Shown here: positions 1-6,034 of the stretch, one piece after another
How the letters are laid out: each line of letters opens with the position of its first letter
Numbering within the stretch: position 1 is the first letter of the stretch
Source: a virus
IMG/VR virus record: IMGVR_UViG_3300031167_000001
Location: 1-34,645 of that record
Reading direction: 5' to 3' (one strand)
Length of the DNA stretch: 34,645 bases
Made by a program: the position numbers and the translations under genes
The notes under the pieces: model-generated
Told to the model about the DNA's origin: nothing
The model's database searches: none
Seen by the model: the letters and a program-made list of their open reading frames with translations, nothing else

Positions 1-1
1 T

Positions 2-508
2 ACATTGGGTAAGTCAGCATATTTAGATGGGAATACTATTGGGTATTACCACTCTGCAAAAGAGATCAACCCAGTTTTATTCCAGACGTTCAATGATCTT
101 TATCAAGAAGTGTCTGGCAAGTTATCTAAACATTTTGGTGAGTGGGTGACTATGAATCCAAAGTTAGCACTTCCTGGCTTTCATATTTTCCCATCTGATA
201 AAAAATTATTAACTGTCTCAGGGAATTGGCATTTAGATGCTCCACATACAACGCTTGGAATAGGGGAGGAGGATGCTTATGCCTTTACGGTAGCTATTGA
301 GTTGCCAACTGGTGGCGGTGGTATAGATATAAAAATTGGCGGTGAGTCTAATGAATATATTGAGTACAAGGTTGGTGAGTTGTTTATACATAACGGCATG
401 ACTCCACATCGGATTGCATCTTATAGGGAGTATAAGCCTGATGAATTTAGAATTACTTTGCAGGGCCATATCGTTAGGGACGGTACGGATCTAATAATGT
501 TTTGGTGA
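2..508 (+). CDS. 2OG-Fe(II) oxygenase, C-terminal part (gene cut by the contig ends)
   Basis: This is the continuation of the gene that starts with GTG at 34415; the joined protein is 205 aa. It resembles the prolyl-hydroxylase-like 2-oxoglutarate/Fe(II) dioxygenases. In the joined numbering the iron triad is H114-x-D116 (in NWHLDAPH) and H173 (in TPHR), with R187 (in FRITLQ) as the likely 2-oxoglutarate ligand, all in the expected double-stranded beta-helix order. The substrate is unknown; phage members may hydroxylate proteins or other small targets. It precedes the GroES-like gene by 12 bases in an accessory block. TTG at position 5 is in frame but is not the real start. Confidence 0.8.
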   Translation, partial: TLGKSAYLDGNTIGYYHSAKEINPVLFQTFNDLYQEVSGKLSKHFGEWVTMNPKLALPGFHIFPSDKKLLTVSGNWHLDAPHTTLGIGEEDAYAFTVAIELPTGGGGIDIKIGGESNEYIEYKVGELFIHNGMTPHRIASYREYKPDEFRITLQGHIVRDGTDLIMFW

Positions 509-520
509 AAGGGAAACTTT

Positions 521-811
521 ATGAAAATAGGAATGGTTAAAACAAGAGTGTTGGTAAAAGAAGAGGCCGTTAAAGATAAAAGTGATGGTGGAATTTATTT
601 GCCAAAGGAAGAGCAGGTTAAAGATGATTATGAGATATGCAGTTTTTCAGGCATAGGCCATGTGGTTGCCAGGGCTAAGAAAGTACAAGCGGTTGAAGTT
701 GGAGACAAGATTTATTTCGGGCAGAACGTAGGGGAGAAAATGGAGTTCGAGGGCGAAAAGTATTTGATGATGAATGAGTCTGATATTTTAGCAGTATTGG
801 GAGGTGAATAA
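521..811 (+). CDS. GroES-like co-chaperonin
   Basis: The 96-aa protein matches the Cpn10/GroES pattern through its length: an N-terminal strand KTRVLVKEEAV, the mobile loop with GGIYL at residues 23-27 (the GroES hydrophobic tripeptide that docks on GroEL is IVL), a GxGHVVA turn, VEVGDKIYFG and the closing NESDILAVL strand. GroES heptamers cap GroEL during folding. No GroEL gene is present, so it should work with the host GroEL, as T4 gp31 does for capsid folding. That parallel is inference. A GGGA ribosome site precedes the ATG. Confidence 0.85.
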   Translation: MKIGMVKTRVLVKEEAVKDKSDGGIYLPKEEQVKDDYEICSFSGIGHVVARAKKVQAVEVGDKIYFGQNVGEKMEFEGEKYLMMNESDILAVLGGE

Positions 812-812
812 T

Positions 813-995
813 TTGAGTTGGATACTTGTCATATTTATGAGTCAGGCTTTAAATTGCACTCCAATAGATTACAAGACGCAGATAGGCCCATTTGATAATG
901 CAGAATCTTGCAGAAATGCCCAGAAAATTATTGGTGAAGATGTTAAGAACGCTAATTTCTATTGTTTAGAAGTGGAGAAAACAAATGGACTCTAA
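813..995 (+). CDS. small Cys-containing exported or membrane protein, paralogue 1
   Basis: This is a 60-aa protein with a hydrophobic N-terminus (SWILVIFMSQAL) followed by a polar part with the pattern FDNAESC, then a second Cys near the C-terminus (FYCLEV). The TTG at 813 is preferred because GGGAGG at 799-804 sits 8 bases upstream; GTG at 804 overlaps that site. It is similar in plan to the gene at 1709-1909 on the other side of the endolysin. The function is not recognised; the location suggests lysis or envelope work. Confidence 0.6.
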   Translation: MSWILVIFMSQALNCTPIDYKTQIGPFDNAESCRNAQKIIGEDVKNANFYCLEVEKTNGL

Positions 996-1170
996 AGTTG
1001 ATGTGACCTTATCAATAGATCATTTACCGAAAAATAGCCTATGGCGTAAGACGATAGAAAAGGCGGTGGCTGAGAACCTTACCCCTATTGAGTTTGCTTA
1101 TGAGCTATCGGTACAACGTGGCTCTGAATATATGTATATACCCTCAAAAAACTATTATCATTCCAAATAA
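985..1170 (+). CDS. hypothetical protein, 61 aa
   Basis: ATG at 985 with GGAG 7 bases upstream, overlapping the end of the previous gene by 11 bases. The product is soluble-looking (VDVTLSIDHLP, then a basic helix and a Tyr-rich tail). No family is recognised. It is the last gene before the palindrome-containing gap at 1171-1284. Confidence 0.55.
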   Translation: MDSKVDVTLSIDHLPKNSLWRKTIEKAVAENLTPIEFAYELSVQRGSEYMYIPSKNYYHSK

Positions 1171-1179
1171 AAACCCCCA

Positions 1180-1220
1180 AAAAGTAGGATTCCTACCTCC
1201 AAAAGTAGGATTCCTACCTC
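1180..1220. repeat. two tandem copies of a 20-bp unit containing a palindrome
   Basis: The unit AAAAGTAGGATTCCTACCTC occurs at 1180-1199 and 1201-1220, a 21-bp period (two helical turns). Each unit holds the odd palindrome GTAGGATTCCTAC. The site lies in the 114-bp gap before the endolysin gene, where no gene fits. It may be a paired operator for a dimeric regulator, or tandem RNA hairpins; neither can be decided from the sequence. Further weak inverted repeats (AGACA/TGTCT and CTACTG/CAGTAG) follow up to about 1255. Confidence 0.75.
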
Positions 1221-1284
1221 AAGACAACTACTGTCTGGCACTTATCCAGTAGTCCTCATACCTCTGACACCATGTCTTCTCACC

Positions 1285-1707
1285 ATGACTGCTCACAGTG
1301 ATCGAGTGCATCTAATCTTGATAAAATTAGATATGGACACTAGTAAACGTGAACAATTATCTAAGAATTTTTTCCGAGATGAATTTGCCTGTAAATGCGG
1401 ATGTGGATCGGATCGCATTGACCCTGATCTAATCAGCAAATTACAAAAGTTACGGGATGTCTATGCAAAGCCTATGTCTATCACTAGCGGGGTTCGGTGT
1501 TCAAAGCATAACGCTGAGACTCCAGGGGCTTCTACATTCTCTGCCCATATTTTCGGTTTAGCTTGCGATTTCGTTTGTACAGACTCAGCTGAGAGATGGG
1601 AGTTGATTAACATGGCAATGAAGATATTTTCAAGAGTTGGCCTCTACGATGGGTGGATTCACGTTGATATTGATGCCGTCAAAAAACAGCAAGTCTTATG
1701 GTGCTGA
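1285..1707 (+). CDS. endolysin, peptidase M15 family (zinc D,D-/L,D-carboxypeptidase-like)
   Basis: The protein carries the Peptidase_M15_3 signature: SGVRCSKHNAETPGA, then the metal-site segment SAHIFGLACDF (H88, D95) and WIHVDID with H126 near the C-terminus. The family cleaves peptidoglycan stem peptides and serves as phage lysin or structural lysin. The length of 140 aa is usual for the single-domain type. An N-terminal CKCGC motif is also present in relatives. The start is uncertain: ATG 1285 has no ribosome site, and ATG 1333 gives 124 aa, closer to the usual family N-terminus. The holin-type gene follows 288 bases later, so this is a lysis block. Confidence 0.85.
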   Translation: MTAHSDRVHLILIKLDMDTSKREQLSKNFFRDEFACKCGCGSDRIDPDLISKLQKLRDVYAKPMSITSGVRCSKHNAETPGASTFSAHIFGLACDFVCTDSAERWELINMAMKIFSRVGLYDGWIHVDIDAVKKQQVLWC

Positions 1708-1708
1708 T

Positions 1709-1909
1709 ATGTGGTTACTAATAATTATCACGTTACAGCTTACCCCTCCAATTCACGTTATTAACGCAGATATGGCTGAGACATTTGCTAATGAGGAAAA
1801 ATGCCTCAATAGGGCTAAAAATATTATGGATCAGGCGTATGCAGAAGGTAAGCCAGTTCCGCCTCAAATCAATTTAGGTTGTGTGCCTTTGAATGGGAGA
1901 GATGTCTGA
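1709..1909 (+). CDS. small Cys-containing exported or membrane protein, paralogue 2
   Basis: The 66-aa protein begins MWLLIIITLQL (hydrophobic), followed by FANEEKC and a C-terminal LGCVPL. The plan equals that of the 813-995 gene: hydrophobic N-terminus, F-(D/A)-N-x-(E)-x-C, and a second Cys after about 30 residues. ATG 1709 lies one base after the endolysin stop, so translation is probably coupled; the longer in-frame opening upstream overlaps the endolysin and is unlikely. A spanin-like or membrane role is possible but unproven. Confidence 0.6.
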   Translation: MWLLIIITLQLTPPIHVINADMAETFANEEKCLNRAKNIMDQAYAEGKPVPPQINLGCVPLNGRDV

Positions 1910-1995
1910 TGAAAATGTGTCCTAAAGTTTTTTATTTAGTTTGTGGGATGGCAGTTTGCGTAGGTTGGATTATTGGCGCATGGGTGTGTAATTAA
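1909..1995 (+). CDS. 28-aa single-pass membrane micro-protein
   Basis: Too short for usual gene finders. ATG 1909 overlaps the upstream stop (TGATG) and its TAA at 1993-1995 overlaps the next ATG (TAATG), so both junctions are of the coupled type. The product has one hydrophobic stretch (VFYLVCGMAVCVGWIIGAW) with four Cys overall. Its position directly before the holin gene suggests a part in lysis, but this is inference. Confidence 0.5.
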   Translation: MKMCPKVFYLVCGMAVCVGWIIGAWVCN

Positions 1996-2393
1996 TGTTT
2001 GATTTTACAGGGATGGTATCAGGTGTCACTAGCCTGGTGGGTAAGTTTGTTGAGGATAAAGATAAAAAGAACGAACTTGAGAACGCTATCAAGTCTCAAT
2101 TGCTTGAGCATGAGGTGAAGTTTGTTTCTTATCAGAAGGATATTATTGTCGCAGAGGCAAAGAGCAGTAGTTGGTTGGCAGCTAATTGGCGGCCTGTAAC
2201 GATGCTTTGCTTTGTTGCGATCATTGCTAATAATTATATTTTATTTCCTTACATTCAATTGTTTGGTGGCAAAGCAACGCCTCTTGAGATTCCCCCGAAT
2301 ATGTGGGAGCTATTAAAGCTAGGCATAGGTGGTTACATCATGGGCCGATCAGTTGAAAAAGGAATAGAGAAATGGAAAGGGAAAGCACAATAA
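1995..2393 (+). CDS. holin, GTA_holin_3TM type
   Basis: The 132-aa protein has a charged helical N-terminal half (about residues 20-55), then the family hallmark WLAANWRPVTMLCF, a hydrophobic segment (FVAIIANNYILFPYIQLF), and LLKLGIGGYIMGRSVEK near the end. These are the conserved parts of the GTA_holin_3TM/DUF3154 family found in phages and gene transfer agents. It would form the membrane lesion that releases the M15 endolysin encoded upstream. Start ATG 1995 overlaps the micro-gene stop. Confidence 0.8.
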   Translation: MFDFTGMVSGVTSLVGKFVEDKDKKNELENAIKSQLLEHEVKFVSYQKDIIVAEAKSSSWLAANWRPVTMLCFVAIIANNYILFPYIQLFGGKATPLEIPPNMWELLKLGIGGYIMGRSVEKGIEKWKGKAQ

Positions 2394-2591
2394 ATGGTCA
2401 CTAGAGCGGAGCAAATCAATTCAGCGTATTCAAAGGCAAAGGGAAAGAGTCCACAGGCGGTCATTCAAAAGCGAATGAACAAGAAGCTGTCAGCACCAAA
2501 AGCAAAACCAAAACCAAAGCCTAAACCAATCACACCTAAAGCTGCCTCTGCCATTAAGAAGAGAGCTAATAAGATGTTTGATAGTTTTTGA
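2394..2591 (+). CDS. small basic Lys/Pro-rich protein
   Basis: ATG directly follows the holin stop. The 65-aa product is very basic, with a run of Lys-Pro dipeptides in the middle (AKPKPKPKP), and contains no membrane segment. No family is recognised. DNA or RNA binding is possible from composition alone. Its TGA overlaps the next ATG (2591). Confidence 0.55.
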   Translation: MVTRAEQINSAYSKAKGKSPQAVIQKRMNKKLSAPKAKPKPKPKPITPKAASAIKKRANKMFDSF

Positions 2592-2983
2592 TGGTGAAGC
2601 GAATTGTTGGAGCATTGGTTCTAATGGTTCTCTGTTTGTCGAGTTTTCCCTCCTTCCTTGTTTGGGCAGATGGGGTTCCGTTAGAACCGTCTATTGATTT
2701 GATGAGGGGATGGCAACCTGCAAGAGATCGGAACGTGCTTGTTACTTTTGATGATTATGAGTTTAAGCACCACATGGTTTCAACACCTGTCCCTTTTCCG
2801 AAGTGTAAGCAGGTACAGATTAAGGGCAGAGAGGTTTGGTTGTTAACACCTGATATTTTTCCAAGTTTATACATGATTGAGTTAGAGGCAAACGCTTATA
2901 GAAAACGGGGAGATACAGATTGGGAAGGCATGACAGGTAAAACAAGTGGCTGGATTAAAGATTATCAAGATTATAAAGATTAA
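2591..2983 (+). CDS. exported protein with signal peptide, unknown function
   Basis: The N-terminus MVKRIVGALVLMVLCLSSF... reads as a signal peptide, with a likely cut after VWA near residue 26. There is no lipobox (Leu precedes the Cys). The mature part of about 100 aa is soluble, with FDDYEFKHHMVSTPVPFP and an SLYMIELEANAYRKRGD helix. ATG 2591 overlaps the upstream TGA (TGATG); TTG 2588 is a poorer choice. It sits where an inner spanin subunit could lie, but it lacks the usual long coiled coil. Confidence 0.6.
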   Translation: MVKRIVGALVLMVLCLSSFPSFLVWADGVPLEPSIDLMRGWQPARDRNVLVTFDDYEFKHHMVSTPVPFPKCKQVQIKGREVWLLTPDIFPSLYMIELEANAYRKRGDTDWEGMTGKTSGWIKDYQDYKD

Positions 2984-3140
2984 GAAGTTAAAAGAGATTA
3001 TCCATGATGCAAATGATGTTTGTAAGTCAGGTGATATTCCATCCTGGTTAGGCAACTTTGAGAATTACCAATCTGCTGCGGATAAACAACTGAAGGATGA
3101 GCGTCAATTTAACTTGGAGAAAATGCTTGAATCAGATTGA
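2946..3140 (+). CDS. hypothetical small protein, 64 aa
   Basis: An open frame with GTG at 2946 overlaps the previous gene by 38 bases. The first 17 residues are a Lys/Ile run created by the overlap and may not be translated. The remainder (HDANDVCKSGDIPSWLG...) looks protein-like and charged. No later ATG is available except near the end, so the start is doubtful. Confidence 0.35.
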   Translation: MAGLKIIKIIKIKKLKEIIHDANDVCKSGDIPSWLGNFENYQSAADKQLKDERQFNLEKMLESD

Positions 3141-3156
3141 GTGGGAAGGTTGGGGA

Positions 3157-3240
3157 ATGGATGTTGTTATTCGCTTGATTGATCCTGAGTCTGAGTTAGC
3201 TGAATTTCTATTTCAATGTGATGAATATTTCGATGATTAA
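3157..3240 (+). CDS. possible 27-aa micro-gene
   Basis: ATG 3157 follows GGAAGG (3144-3149) by 7 bases. The product MDVVIRLIDPESELAEFLFQ... is acidic and ends in CDEYFDD. An in-frame TTG at 3127 would give 37 aa. It fills the space between two overlapping small genes. Confidence 0.35.
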   Translation: MDVVIRLIDPESELAEFLFQCDEYFDD

Positions 3241-3385
3241 CAATATTGAGTATGAGATGAGATACGCAGAGATTCAGGGTGACTTGATTGAGTTGACTGA
3301 TGACCTAGCTGCAAGATTCCCATGTGATACAGAAATGCAATTACTGGATAAGGTAAGTATTTTTTTAAATGAGTATGAAGCGTGA
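3221..3385 (+). CDS. hypothetical acidic protein, 54 aa
   Basis: ATG 3221 overlaps the previous micro-gene. The product is helical and acidic (NNIEYEMRYAEIQGDLIELTDDLAARF). Its stop at 3383-3385 overlaps the next GTG (3382), a GTGA junction. No family is recognised; it may support terminase only by position. Confidence 0.45.
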   Translation: MNISMINNIEYEMRYAEIQGDLIELTDDLAARFPCDTEMQLLDKVSIFLNEYEA

Positions 3386-3546
3386 GTGAACTTGGCAAGC
3401 GGGAAGTGTATGCGAAATTTCCAGAACCAGATTCTATAACTTGTGATCTCAATATCTTGGATGAACAGGATGCAGAATATTTGGAGCTGATTAATTGGGA
3501 TGATAGATATTTAAATATATTTGTTGATAGATATTTTAATGAGTGA
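3382..3546 (+). CDS. hypothetical acidic protein, 54 aa
   Basis: GTG 3382 is joined to the upstream stop (GTGA), and its TGA at 3544-3546 overlaps the terminase small subunit ATG at 3539. The product (MSELGKREVYAKFPEPDSI...) is rich in Asp, Glu and Tyr with no membrane segment. Unknown function. Confidence 0.45.
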   Translation: MSELGKREVYAKFPEPDSITCDLNILDEQDAEYLELINWDDRYLNIFVDRYFNE

Positions 3547-4075
3547 ATTAAACGAAAAACAGAAAACTTTTTGCCGTGAGTACCTTGTTGATCTCAACGC
3601 AACACAGGCTTATATAAGGGCTGGTTATAGCGAGAATGGAGCAAGGGTAAGTGCTTCACAACTACTTGCGCATCCTAACGTACAGGCGTTTATACAGAAG
3701 GCTTCAAAGGAACGTCAAGAGCGTACAGAGATAAACGGTGATGATCTTTTACAGTTCTGGCATGACCTTACTTATACACCGATGGATGAGATGTATAGCC
3801 AGGGGCCAGATGGAACTTTAGTGCCTAAAGCATTTGATGAGATGAGTGATAGAGCAAAGCGTTGTGTGTCTGAAGTTAAGAGTATGTTTACGGCAGATGG
3901 TAAAGGCTTCCAATCTATTAAACGATTAGATCAGATTAAATCATCTGAGATGTTGGGCAAGTCCCTGGGATTGTTCAAGGATAAGTTAGAGGTAAGTGGA
4001 GGCAAGGAGCCTATCAAGGTATTAAACATTATTGGGGTTAAAGCGGATAAAGATGAGTCCAGCGATAGCAACTGA
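3539..4075 (+). CDS. terS: terminase small subunit
   Basis: The 178-aa protein begins MSELNEKQKTFCREYLVDLNATQAYIRAGYS, with ENGARVSASQLLAHPNVQAFI following: the Terminase_2 family N-terminal HTH that recognises packaging sites. The C-terminal part (KSSEMLGKSLGLFKDKLEVSG) is the usual oligomerisation tail. ATG 3539 overlaps the upstream stop; the longer TTG 3521 form adds six unlikely residues. It overlaps terL by 23 bases, as expected for the pair. Confidence 0.9.
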   Translation: MSELNEKQKTFCREYLVDLNATQAYIRAGYSENGARVSASQLLAHPNVQAFIQKASKERQERTEINGDDLLQFWHDLTYTPMDEMYSQGPDGTLVPKAFDEMSDRAKRCVSEVKSMFTADGKGFQSIKRLDQIKSSEMLGKSLGLFKDKLEVSGGKEPIKVLNIIGVKADKDESSDSN

Positions 4076-5333
4076 GGAAGTACCTGTTGAAGTGCCAGAA
4101 CCGTTTGTTGAGTTGTTCTATCCACATCGGTACAAGGCATATCATGGTGGTAGAGGCTCTGCAAAGTCTCACTCATTTGCCAAGGCATTAATCAGTCAGG
4201 CATATAACGCTGACAAGATGCACAAGCCTATTAGGATTTTATGTGCCAGGGAGATACAGAGATCAATCAAGGACTCAGTTAAGTTACTGCTTGACGATCA
4301 GATTAAGTTGTTAGGTTTGCATAATCATTTCACAAGTTTGCAGAATGAGATAAGAGGAGAAGGTGGATCAATATTTCTCTTTGCAGGTTTAGGGCAGCTT
4401 ACAACGGATCAGATAAAGAGTATGGAAGGAATTGATCGTTGCTGGATTGAAGAGGCACAGACAATTTCTCAGCGATCATTAGAGGTGCTGATACCAACTA
4501 TCAGAACACCTGGTTCAGAGTTGTGGTTTAGCTGGAACCCTAGAAACGCTAACGATCCGGTTGATAAGTTATTCCGAGGTGAAGTAACACCAGAGAACGC
4601 AGTTATTAGAAAAGTTAATTATGATTCAAACCAATTTTTCCCTAGTGAGTTAAATGCAGAAAGAAAATTCGACAAAGAACAGAAGCGTGATCGGTATGCT
4701 CACATCTGGCTTGGTGAGTATGAGCCAACAGCTATTGGTGCTATTTGGGATCGTCAAACATTTCATCAAAACAGACGTGACGAAGTTCCAGAGATGGGGC
4801 GTATCGTTGTGTCAGTTGATCCTGCAATTTCGTCCGAGGCGAAATCTAACGAGCATGGAATTATCGTGTGTGGTTTGGGTTCTGACAGCCGGGGTTATGT
4901 TCTTGATGATGTATCTAAACAGGGAACGCCTAGGGAGTGGGCTAATCGGGCTATAGCCGTTTATGATAAATGGGAGGCCGATGCAATCGTCATTGAAATT
5001 AATCAAGGTGGTGATATGTGTAGAAATACTTTAGAGAGTATTCGCCCAGGAGTCCCAATAGTGGAAGTGCGGGCATCTAGGGGCAAACACATTCGTGCAG
5101 AGCCAATCAGTTCTTTATACAGTTTGGGAAGGATTTCTCATGTAGGAACCTTTCCTGAGTTAGAAGATCAGCTTTGCCAGATGACTTCAGGTGGTTATGA
5201 GGGTGATGGATCACCGGACAGAGTAGATGCAATGGTGTGGGGATTTACTCACTTATTTCCAAAGATGGTGCAAAGACCAAGCAAGCCAACTAAACGGCTT
5301 GTACCTTACTCAACTGGCGGGTGGATGGGTTAA
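4053..5333 (+). CDS. terL: terminase large subunit (PBSX-like)
   Basis: The 426-aa packaging motor carries Walker A GGRGSAKS (residues 32-39), Walker B RCWIEEAQ (about 129-136), the SWNPRNANDP coupling motif near 160, and a C-terminal RNase H-like nuclease with VSVDPA (D256), IVIEINQGGD and SPDRVDAMVWG. This order is that of the PBSX/Terminase_3 families. ATG 4053 is chosen over TTG 4032; both overlap terS. With TerS it cuts and pumps DNA into the procapsid through the portal. Confidence 0.93.
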   Translation: MSPAIATEEVPVEVPEPFVELFYPHRYKAYHGGRGSAKSHSFAKALISQAYNADKMHKPIRILCAREIQRSIKDSVKLLLDDQIKLLGLHNHFTSLQNEIRGEGGSIFLFAGLGQLTTDQIKSMEGIDRCWIEEAQTISQRSLEVLIPTIRTPGSELWFSWNPRNANDPVDKLFRGEVTPENAVIRKVNYDSNQFFPSELNAERKFDKEQKRDRYAHIWLGEYEPTAIGAIWDRQTFHQNRRDEVPEMGRIVVSVDPAISSEAKSNEHGIIVCGLGSDSRGYVLDDVSKQGTPREWANRAIAVYDKWEADAIVIEINQGGDMCRNTLESIRPGVPIVEVRASRGKHIRAEPISSLYSLGRISHVGTFPELEDQLCQMTSGGYEGDGSPDRVDAMVWGFTHLFPKMVQRPSKPTKRLVPYSTGGWMG

Positions 5334-5350
5334 CAAGCGAAAGGGAATTA

Positions 5351-5488
5351 ATGCTCGAACAGTTAAACAAAGCAATCTTAAACACAGATAGAACCATGCT
5401 CAAGTTTAAAGCTGAATACGACAGGCTAAAGAATATTAGAGCCGATCTTGAAATGGAACGTAAGAAATTACAGAAAGTGGAGAAATAA
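5351..5488 (+). CDS. 45-aa coiled-coil protein
   Basis: ATG 5351 has an AAAGGGA ribosome site just upstream. The product (MLEQLNKAILNTDRTMLKFK...) is a single charged helix with heptad-like Leu/Ile spacing and many Lys and Glu. It is followed after one base by the next ATG. Unknown role in head assembly. Confidence 0.55.
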   Translation: MLEQLNKAILNTDRTMLKFKAEYDRLKNIRADLEMERKKLQKVEK

Positions 5489-5489
5489 T

Positions 5490-5786
5490 ATGGGTTTTGA
5501 CAAAGTTTTACTGGATGCCTTATTGGGACGAAATGGCGGGGCATCTGATCCGCTAGGAATCAATGACCCGTTGGGGATTATGGGCAAGAGTGGGAGTGGT
5601 ATTGGCACTTCAATTATCGGGAAGTTGTTAGGGATGGAGGAAGATGAGGGTAGTGACGCACCAGCATACGGTCAAAACTACGGTGGTATCACTCCCGTGC
5701 AAACACAATCAGATGCCCAATCAGCATCAGGTGGTAGTGCAAAGGGTGGGTTAGGTGCGCTTGGTTCGCTGTTTGGCGGCAAGTAA
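5490..5786 (+). CDS. glycine/serine-rich head-region protein, 98 aa
   Basis: ATG 5490 follows GGAG; the longer opening from 5448 overlaps the coiled-coil gene and is not preferred. The protein has two DPLGI repeats (residues about 20-30), a Gly-rich middle and a C-terminal SAKGGLGALGSLFGGK tail. It is low in complexity and its family is not recognised. Position between TerL and portal suggests a virion or assembly role. Confidence 0.55.
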   Translation: MGFDKVLLDALLGRNGGASDPLGINDPLGIMGKSGSGIGTSIIGKLLGMEEDEGSDAPAYGQNYGGITPVQTQSDAQSASGGSAKGGLGALGSLFGGK

Positions 5787-5788
5787 GT

Positions 5789-6034
5789 ATGGCGTTGTTT
5801 GAAGTTGCAGAGGAATTGAAAGCGCAAAAGGAACAACTGCTCAACGCAAAATATATGTACCACAAATTAATCTGGACTCGATACAGGGAATCAATGGGAA
5901 ATGGCATGAAGCAGGTAGTGGCTCGAAAGAGATACAAGGTTTCAATGGAAGTCTATGACTCTATCGTTAACGATTTAGCAGATGACCTTCTTCTTAAAGA
6001 ACGTCAAGACAGTATTGATAAGGGGTTTGTATGA
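5789..6034 (+). CDS. hypothetical helical protein, 81 aa
   Basis: MALFEVAEELKAQKEQLLNAKYMYHKLIW and the rest are predicted to be mainly helical and charged. The stop overlaps the next ATG (6031) by four bases (ATGA), so the two are probably co-translated. No family is recognised. Confidence 0.6.
   Translation: MALFEVAEELKAQKEQLLNAKYMYHKLIWTRYRESMGNGMKQVVARKRYKVSMEVYDSIVNDLADDLLLKERQDSIDKGFV

Noticed and set aside
1180-1220. CRISPR-like repeat
   Set aside because: Only two units, separated by one base, with no spacers.
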